In this document: piece after piece, positions 59,022-64,000 of the stretch
Numbering within the stretch: position 1 is the first letter of the stretch
How the letters are laid out: every line of letters starts with the position of its first letter
NCBI RefSeq assembly: GCF_000626715.1
Contig: NZ_AQRA01000002.1
Coordinates: 1 to 64,000, forward strand
Reading direction: 5' to 3'
DNA length: 64,000 nt
Source of the DNA: Aquimarina atlantica
Lineage (GTDB): Bacteria; Bacteroidota; Bacteroidia; Flavobacteriales; Flavobacteriaceae
The notes under the pieces: generated by a model
Seen by the model: only the letters and a program-made list of their open reading frames with translations
Databases searched by the model: none
Told to the model about the DNA's origin: nothing
Made by a program: the position numbers and the translations under genes

Positions 59022-59861
59022 CTATATTTTAAATGTGATTACAGGTTTGTTTGCATGATTTGCAATATCCTCGCCTATACTTCCATTAAAGAAATGTGCC
59101 AAACCACGACGACCATGGGTAGGAATCGCAATGATATCTGCATTAATCTTTTTACTATAATTAAAAACTCCGCTTTCTACACTATAGTCGTTAAAGTAGG
59201 TTACCTTATCGTACATATCCAGATTACCAGAATCTGCTTTAAAAAGAAATTCTTTTACTCGTTCTTCTATTTGATTCGAACTTCTAAATTGTTCTCCCGG
59301 TAAATTAACATATAGCAAATGTACATTAGCATCTAGAGTTTTAAATAACTTCATTGCATTATGATAGGCTTTAATATTTTCTATCTTAAAATCACAGGCA
59401 AATACAACTTTATTTAAAGCAAAATTATCGACAGGATTCTTTATTACCAAAACAGGGATGTCGGATGTACGTACTACTTTTTCTGTATTTGATCCTATAA
59501 ACACCTCTTCTCGTAAACCGCTAATACCATGAGATCCCATTACAATTAAATCTGCTTCATTTTCATGGGCAACTTCATTAATCTCGCTAAAAATCTTATA
59601 GTTTTGTACAGTCTCTGTAACCTGAATACCTTTTAGGTATTCTTTATCCAGAAAAGTGCTAAACCTTTTTTCGGCAAGTTTCATATAATACATTGCTTCA
59701 TTTGCCTCTTGAGTTTCATTTTTAATCAATACAGCTTCAGACAATCCCAGCATATGCAATACTATGATTTCAGCATTTTGTTGTTTAGCTAATAGTGCCG
59801 CAACCTGTAATGCGTATTCTGAATATTCTGAAAAGTCTATGGGTACAAGAATTTTTTTCAT
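59022..59861 (-). CDS. Universal stress protein with two intact ATP loops
   Basis: Protein of 279 residues. Unlike the other seven usp products here, both domains keep the nucleotide loop: 'MGSHGISGLREEVFIGSNT' in the first and 'PTHGRRGLAHFFNGSIGED' in the second (G-2X-G-9X-G-S). The opening 'KKILVPIDFSEYSEYALQVA' is also closer to standard UspA than the PTDFS openings elsewhere. It is expressed from the perfect box at 59914-59925 and may be the more ancestral form. Confidence 0.92.
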   Translation of the reverse strand: MKKILVPIDFSEYSEYALQVAALLAKQQNAEIIVLHMLGLSEAVLIKNETQEANEAMYYMKLAEKRFSTFLDKEYLKGIQVTETVQNYKIFSEINEVAHENEADLIVMGSHGISGLREEVFIGSNTEKVVRTSDIPVLVIKNPVDNFALNKVVFACDFKIENIKAYHNAMKLFKTLDANVHLLYVNLPGEQFRSSNQIEERVKEFLFKADSGNLDMYDKVTYFNDYSVESGVFNYSKKINADIIAIPTHGRRGLAHFFNGSIGEDIANHANKPVITFKI

Positions 59862-59882
59862 GATTATCTGTTTTTATAATAT

Positions 59883-59925
59883 CAAAATTAGAGGATGTTA
59901 TTGCCAATTAAAATGATAATTATCA
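59883..59925 (-). promoter_or_regulatory. FNR-type box plus -7 element for usp (59022-59861)
   Basis: Perfect palindrome TGATAATTATCA (59914-59925), 23 nt, then TAATTTTG (59890-59883) on the minus strand, a full -7 match. In the plus direction no -7 element is at the right place for the acylphosphatase gene. Confidence 0.82.
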
Positions 59926-59993
59926 TATCAATACAATACATAACATACCTTAAAAATAATTTTTTATAGTACCTTTAACTATTACTATACGCA

Positions 59994-60266
59994 ATGCAAA
60001 AACATTATAATATTACAGTAAAAGGAAAAGTTCAGGGAGTCTGGTATAGAAAAAACACTCAGGAAAAAGCCATAGCGCTACAAATTACAGGAAACGTAAG
60101 AAATCTTCCTAACGGAAATGTTTACATAGAAGCCGAAGGAGATAAAAATCAACTTAATCTCTTATTAGAATGGTGTGCTATAGGTCCTGAATTTGCAAAA
60201 GTAGATGCCGTATCTTTTGAAGAAGGTGACTTGCAACTTTTTAAAAGCTTTGATATTTTGCGTTAG
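59994..60266 (+). CDS. acyP: Acylphosphatase
   Basis: Small enzyme of 90 residues hydrolysing acyl phosphates. The signature 'VKGKVQGVWYRKNTQEKA' carries the catalytic arginine in 'GVWYR' (the usual motif is GVGFR), and the second motif 'GNVRNLPNGNVYIEAEG' has the catalytic asparagine. Length and layout are standard for AcyP. It is monocistronic and has no box of the FNR type in its own direction. Confidence 0.94.
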   Translation: MQKHYNITVKGKVQGVWYRKNTQEKAIALQITGNVRNLPNGNVYIEAEGDKNQLNLLLEWCAIGPEFAKVDAVSFEEGDLQLFKSFDILR

Positions 60267-60327
60267 TTCCCCTTTTTAGGCTTTATTGCTAATTAAATCA
60301 TAAATTAATTTAAGCTCTTGTTAAGTA

Positions 60328-60370
60328 TGACATTTCTCATTTTAATCTGTTTAAACAGATAGTATTTTTA
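60328..60370 (+). promoter_or_regulatory. FNR-type box plus -7 element for the WG/peroxiredoxin pair
   Basis: TGACATTTCTCA (60328-60339), with one deviation in the right half like the site at 26797, then 23 nt and TATTTTTA (60363-60370). The predicted start is near 60375, 24 bases before the ATG at 60399. Confidence 0.65.
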
Positions 60371-60398
60371 GGTTATAATCTTTAAAAATACATCAACA

Positions 60399-61052
60399 AT
60401 GAAAAATGTACTTATTTTATTCATGAGTATACTTATTTTTCCTTTTTCAGGGTTTACTCAGGTTTTAATAGATATTGAAGAGATTACTCCTTTTCATGAA
60501 GAAGTTGCCGCGATACGAAAAGGTAATAAATGGGCTTTTATAAATACAAATGGAGAAATTATAATTGACTATAGAGATGATTTGGTTTGGCATTCAAATC
60601 CAGAAGCAACAACCAAAAAAAAGAGTCAAAAACAATTTATACCCTACCCTAGCTTTAGTGAAGGATTATGCATGATAAAGCAAATGAAAAATGGGGTTTA
60701 TTATTATGGTTATATCGATAAAAGAGGAAAAACCAGTATTCTGCCCGAATTTCTAAATGCTACATCTTTTAATAAAGGATACGCCATCGTCTTAAAAGTT
60801 TCTAAAGAAGAATTGGGAAGAAATCACCTACTACACAAAAAAGTAGTATCCTATAGTTATGATGAGGTAATTATTGACTCTTCTGGCACTGTCAAAATAC
60901 ATTTAACAGCACCTAAGAACTTTACCTTAACAAAAAATAAACTAAAGTGGCCCCCTGCTATCGAATCACATTTTATTGCACCAAATCTTGTAGCAGTAAA
61001 AAACAAGAATAACTCCTGGAATCTACAGAATGTAGATACTTCTTCAAATTAA
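60399..61052 (+). CDS. Secreted WG-repeat protein
   Basis: Protein of 217 residues with a signal peptide ('LILFMSILIFPFSGFTQ'). WG-type repeats occur as 'AIRKGNKWAFINTNGEIIID' and 'YGYIDKRGKTSILPEFLNA', giving short beta hairpins with Gly at the turn. The function of such repeats is unknown; most are exported or surface attached. It lies 19 bases before the peroxiredoxin gene and probably shares its transcript and the FNR-type promoter upstream. Confidence 0.75.
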   Translation: MKNVLILFMSILIFPFSGFTQVLIDIEEITPFHEEVAAIRKGNKWAFINTNGEIIIDYRDDLVWHSNPEATTKKKSQKQFIPYPSFSEGLCMIKQMKNGVYYYGYIDKRGKTSILPEFLNATSFNKGYAIVLKVSKEELGRNHLLHKKVVSYSYDEVIIDSSGTVKIHLTAPKNFTLTKNKLKWPPAIESHFIAPNLVAVKNKNNSWNLQNVDTSSN

Positions 61053-61071
61053 CATTAAAAATATTTATATT

Positions 61072-61737
61072 ATGGAATCAACAGAAGTAGAAACAAGTAG
61101 CATGCCTAGAATAGGCGATGATGCACCAGATTTTGACGCGCTAACTACACATGGTAATTTAAAATTTTCTGAGTTTGCAGACGGAAAATGGGTGATCTTG
61201 TTTTCGCACCCAGCAGATTTTACACCAGTATGTACAACAGAATTAAGTGGTTTTGCAGAAAGAAAACAAGAGTTTGAAACTCTAAATACTAAACTTATTG
61301 GGCTAAGCATTGATAGTATTCATTCTCATCTTGCTTGGGTAAATAATGTAAAAGAAAAAACCGGAGTATATCTTGACTTTCCGATAATTGCAGATCTGGA
61401 TATGAAAGTTGCCAAATTATACGGCATGTTACAGCCTAATGAAAGTGCAACAGCAGCTGTTCGAGCCGTATTTTTTATAGACCCATACCAAAAAATCAGA
61501 CTTATTATGTATTACCCGCTTAATGTAGGACGTAATATGGATGAAATCCTTAGAGTATTACAAGGTCTACAAGTGTCTGATGAACATAAAGTAGCTTTAC
61601 CACTGAATTGGAAAAAAGGAGATAAGGTAATCGTTCCTCCTCCTAAAACTCTAGAACAAATGGAAGAAAGAATACAAGATACTTCTTGTGAAAAAATAGA
61701 TTTTTATCTAGCTAAAAAAGAATTACATCTCAACTAA
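61072..61737 (+). CDS. 1-Cys peroxiredoxin (Prx6 type)
   Basis: Thiol peroxidase of 221 residues. The peroxidatic cysteine is in 'FSHPADFTPVCTTELSGF' near 50. The Prx6-like long C-terminal half contains 'AVRAVFFIDPYQKIRLIMYY' (cited by 'VRAVFFIDPYQKIRLIMYYP'), 'LPLNWKKGDKVIVPPP' and a late cysteine in 'DTSCEKIDFYL' that is not in the usual resolving position. It removes peroxides, possibly during shifts between oxygen levels. It forms a pair with the WG gene and is followed by a strong terminator. Confidence 0.93.
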   Translation: MESTEVETSSMPRIGDDAPDFDALTTHGNLKFSEFADGKWVILFSHPADFTPVCTTELSGFAERKQEFETLNTKLIGLSIDSIHSHLAWVNNVKEKTGVYLDFPIIADLDMKVAKLYGMLQPNESATAAVRAVFFIDPYQKIRLIMYYPLNVGRNMDEILRVLQGLQVSDEHKVALPLNWKKGDKVIVPPPKTLEQMEERIQDTSCEKIDFYLAKKELHLN

Positions 61738-61763
61738 AAATAATAGATATTGAGAATACAACC

Positions 61764-61801
61764 AAGCCTCTCATCTTTTGATAATTCTGAGAGGCTTTTT
61801 A
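61764..61801 (+). terminator. Rho-independent terminator of the peroxiredoxin gene
   Basis: AAGCCTCTC (61764-61772) pairs with GAGAGGCTT (61789-61797), followed by TTTT. It begins 27 bases after the stop codon. Confidence 0.88.
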
Positions 61802-61830
61802 CTACCAATAACAGATTATCTTTATTATAC

Positions 61831-61874
61831 AAAAACAACAAAGCCTACCAGAGTTTCCTCCTAGCAGGCTTTGT
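61831..61874 (-). terminator. Rho-independent terminator of the YHS gene
   Basis: ACAAAGCCT (61838-61846) pairs with AGGCTTTGT (61866-61874). Read on the minus strand it is followed by a T-rich tail (TGTTTTTG). It faces the peroxiredoxin terminator, giving convergent ends. Confidence 0.8.
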
Positions 61875-61933
61875 CAACTAACCAATCAATTATTGAAAAA
61901 ACTTAGCATTACATGCAGCTCAATAAGACTGCA

Positions 61934-62383
61934 TTACTTTTTTATTTTAATTTTTTGCCAATTCGTATCTGCTTTCTTTTGCAACTTTGGAGCATCTTCT
62001 TTTATCCATTTATCCAATGTATTAATTCCCCATGCATTATAAAACAGGTATAACTTACCATCTCTTATTTCAAAGGTTTTAGGATTTATATCTACTTTTT
62101 CGCTATTCACTGCTACTGCATAGGCACAATACCCTCCATATTGTGGAACATATCTTTCAGGATTATTTTTAAACTTCTCTAGATTTTCCTGATTTGCAAA
62201 TTTGTAGTTTACTTTATCATGAGTAGCTACAAATTTACTACTTCCTTTAACTGCTTTGTTATTAAAGTATTCTGTTACATCGTACCCTTCTGCTACAAAA
62301 TCTTTATTCGTATTATAATCTATTTGTTGAGCACTTACTGTTGCTATAAAAACAAAAAATAGTATCGCTATGTATGGTTTCAT
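61934..62383 (-). CDS. Secreted YHS-domain protein
   Basis: Protein of 149 residues with a signal peptide ('AILFFVFIATVSAQQ'). The YHS-like part (about 35-95) holds 'GYDVTEYFNNKAVKGSSKFV' (cited by 'GYDVTEYFNNKAVKGS'), 'YKFANQENLEKFKNNPERYV' and 'PQYGGYCAYAVA', as found in small secreted YHS proteins of Bacteroidota. The family may bind metals through the Cys; the ligand is unknown. The tail is lysine rich. It is monocistronic. Confidence 0.85.
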   Translation of the reverse strand: MKPYIAILFFVFIATVSAQQIDYNTNKDFVAEGYDVTEYFNNKAVKGSSKFVATHDKVNYKFANQENLEKFKNNPERYVPQYGGYCAYAVAVNSEKVDINPKTFEIRDGKLYLFYNAWGINTLDKWIKEDAPKLQKKADTNWQKIKIKK

Positions 62384-62470
62384 GTATTCGTTTTATTACG
62401 CTCTCACACATTAAGTCGTAAAAAAAACCAATCATTACATTTTTAACATAATTATAAGGTAATTAAGCTA

Positions 62471-62989
62471 TTACAGCAGAAAATTAGTAGTTTCTGGATA
62501 CGGTATAAGAGCACTAATCAATAGACTAATGCTATCTTTTGCAATTAAGGTAATGGATAATAATGTAGCAGTAACTATTACAGCAGAAGCTACATTATTT
62601 TGTTGAATATCTTTAAACTCATTTACACCTTTGGTAAGAGCAGAAAAAAGTAAAAAAACCGAAGTATTAATGAGCAAGGCAAATATAAAACCGATACCTA
62701 GATATAAGCCAGAATATTGAATAATTTCTCCAAGCATGATTTCATTTTCTCCAGACATCGATAGTCGAATCATATTGGTTATCGATGGGATAATCTCTCC
62801 TAGAATCATACCAATCGATAAAATAATTCCTGCTGCAAAAACAGAAAAAGCCATATTATCTTCTCTAAAGGAGATATTTTTAAAAAATACGCTTTGCAGG
62901 ATTTTAAAAGAAATAAACAGTATGAGTACAGAAACGACAATAGCAAGTACTATTTCTATAAAAGCAAGGGTTAATAGTTTCGTTTGCAT
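62471..62989 (-). CDS. DUF350-family membrane protein
   Basis: Membrane protein of 172 residues with about five helices. It follows the two-fold DUF350 pattern: 'FREDNMAFSVFAAGIILSIGMILGE' (cited by 'NMAFSVFAAGIILSIGM') and the second half 'NNVASAVIVTATLLSITLIAKDS' (cited by 'NVASAVIVTATLLSITL'). DUF350 proteins occur with DUF4178, spermidine-synthase-like and transglutaminase-like proteins in a proposed peptide or polyamine modification system. A transglutaminase-like gene is five bases upstream. Confidence 0.88.
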   Translation of the reverse strand: MQTKLLTLAFIEIVLAIVVSVLILFISFKILQSVFFKNISFREDNMAFSVFAAGIILSIGMILGEIIPSITNMIRLSMSGENEIMLGEIIQYSGLYLGIGFIFALLINTSVFLLFSALTKGVNEFKDIQQNNVASAVIVTATLLSITLIAKDSISLLISALIPYPETTNFLL

Positions 62990-62994
62990 GATTT

Positions 62995-64000
62995 TTAGGT
63001 GTTAGTTAGTACAATATACCAATGATTTACGTTACCAAAATTTTTGGGTAATGTGCCAATAGTAAAATGTTTATTTGTGGTCTCCCACAAGTAATATCGT
63101 TTTCCATTCTGCACTTTATATATTCCTTTTGCCGGGATATGTAACCCAAGAACAGAGTGCTTATAATAATCGCTATTAAGAATAGCTACATCATATCCAA
63201 AATAACTAAGAATAGCATAAATAATTACGGTTCTGGTATCACAATCTCCTTTTAGATTCCCCATAAAACCTACAGGGTTTTGGATTCCGAAAGGAATATT
63301 ACCGATACAACAATCAGGACATTCTTCTAATATCACTCGAATAGATTCTTCATATTTTTCTGGAGATTCACAATCATTTTCAAAAACAAAAGCATACGGA
63401 ATATCTTGTATAAATGTCACTACCATTTCTGCAAACTCAAATTGATTTAGTTTACTTGAGTTTTTAATGGTAGTAAGTTCTTTAAGAATTAAATCTAGTC
63501 TCGGCGTATCAGAAGTTGCAAGATATTGATACAACTTACCCCAGGATTGCTGTTTATGTTTTTGTACGGTATTATAATATTCTTTTCTAGACAAAAAATA
63601 ATCCTTTTCCCGAATCGAAAATTTTCCTTTATAAGTGTTACCATAATTATCTGTCCATTGTCGATTCTGCCGTAATAGTACTATAGAATCGCCTTCTTCC
63701 AGAGCTTTCTCTCGATAAATGTATTCTGAAATATCAGATTTTTGGCTTTCTATAAATATCGGAATAGTATCCAACATATGTCGTAATCCTAGTATAGATC
63801 CCAAAACAAATGTACTATACAATATATAACGCCATTGAAATCTTTTTTGATTGCTCTCTAATTTTCCTAATAACCACGAAAGCAATACTAACACTAATGC
63901 AAAGGCCCAAAACAAAGAAATAGAGAAAAAAGCTTGTACAACACTACTGCTCACCAAAGAGATTAATATAATCGCCGGAAACGAAAAACAACCTAGTTTC
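62995..64000 (-). CDS. Membrane-anchored transglutaminase-like protein (5' end outside window)
   Basis: The frame stays open to the right edge, so the start is beyond 64000; the first visible start candidate is only a TTG (63957). At least one, probably two, N-terminal helices are visible ('FFSISLFWAFALVLVLLSWL'), then an extracytoplasmic domain. A transglutaminase-like cysteine is in 'GNLKGDCDTRTVIIYAIL', with the histidine in 'YKHSVLGLHIP' and a later aspartate or asparagine position in 'WETTNKHF'. Paired with DUF350 five bases downstream, it may process or crosslink a peptide substrate (inference). Confidence 0.75.
   Translation of the reverse strand, partial: KLGCFSFPAIILISLVSSSVVQAFFSISLFWAFALVLVLLSWLLGKLESNQKRFQWRYILYSTFVLGSILGLRHMLDTIPIFIESQKSDISEYIYREKALEEGDSIVLLRQNRQWTDNYGNTYKGKFSIREKDYFLSRKEYYNTVQKHKQQSWGKLYQYLATSDTPRLDLILKELTTIKNSSKLNQFEFAEMVVTFIQDIPYAFVFENDCESPEKYEESIRVILEECPDCCIGNIPFGIQNPVGFMGNLKGDCDTRTVIIYAILSYFGYDVAILNSDYYKHSVLGLHIPAKGIYKVQNGKRYYLWETTNKHFTIGTLPKNFGNVNHWYIVLTNT

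Noticed and set aside
59926..59993. Use of the 59914 box for the divergent acylphosphatase gene
   Set aside because: No TAnnTTTR-like element occurs at 23 or 24 nt on the plus strand.
1..64000. CRISPR arrays, tRNA or rRNA genes, insertion sequences
   Set aside because: No regularly spaced identical repeats, cloverleaf-like sequences, rRNA signatures or transposase frames were recognised by eye. Automated tRNA and Rfam scans were not possible here.

Overview
The window looks like the chromosome of a marine member of the Flavobacteriaceae (Bacteroidota), possibly Aquimarina-like. The evidence is low GC, promoters with the Bacteroidota -7 element TAnnTTTG, a fused CcoN-CcoO oxidase subunit, a CcoP with one heme, and palindromic repeats of a kind common in flavobacteria. 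No tRNA, rRNA, insertion sequence or CRISPR array was seen. The gene at the right edge (62995-64000) runs out of the window.

Layout. 104-3000: a LuxR-type response regulator, a TPR histidine kinase and a tiny lipoprotein behind a highly folded leader. 4177-10662: molybdenum cofactor genes (moeA, a ModE-like regulator, mobA, moaD, moeB-rhodanese, moaE, moaC-mogA fusion, moaA) broken up by palindromic repeats. 10696-14607: a micro-ORF, a universal stress protein (Usp), cardiolipin synthase, patatin and a Crp/Fnr regulator. 14651-17223: persulfide/sulfur genes (MBL-rhodanese, two YeeE/YedE-type membrane proteins). 17212-29431, all on the minus strand: D-lactate dehydrogenase, lipoprotein, Hsp20, Acg-like nitroreductase, beta-CASP nuclease, ATP-cone nuclease and five consecutive Usp genes. 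29514-32576: CcoI and a PdxH relative. 32858-40832: porin and periplasmic nitrate reductase (NapD, NapA, four-heme NapB, tetraheme lipoprotein, FeS protein, NrfD-like protein). 40853-41412: four tandem micro-ORFs. 41581-47890: cbb3 oxidase and its assembly genes. 48000-53882: sterol-desaturase-like gene, hemN, Usp, and a PAS kinase with a receiver-Crp/Fnr response regulator. 53989-58403: TerB-like gene, dnaJ-like, cbpM, lipoprotein, trxA, deoC, deoD. 58687-64000: a double-glycine peptide, Usp, acylphosphatase, WG protein, 1-Cys peroxiredoxin, YHS protein, DUF350 protein and a transglutaminase-like protein.

How it fits together. Fourteen promoters carry an FNR-type palindrome, TGAY-N4-RTCA with small deviations, followed after exactly 23 nt by a TAnnTTTR-type -7 element. 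This places the palindrome at about -41.5 (class II activation). They precede the Usp genes, Hsp20, ccoI, the nap operon, the cbb3 operon, the dnaJ-like operon, the lipoprotein/trxA group and the WG/peroxiredoxin pair. The best in-window candidate for the activator is the receiver-Crp/Fnr protein at 51589-52650, which lacks an FNR iron-sulfur cysteine set and is paired with a PAS kinase. A second motif, GTAAC-N4-GTTAC, has the same geometry at three promoters (14651, 16186, 48000) and may be read by the Crp/Fnr protein at 13975-14607. The molybdenum cofactor genes supply NapA. Together this reads as a low-oxygen, nitrate-respiration and stress-survival island.

Most striking undescribed candidates: the shared promoter geometry of this regulon; the tandem 28-residue micro-genes, two of which encode the same peptide while differing at nine synonymous sites; a duplicated four-heme NapB; and a structured RNA element inside the nap operon.
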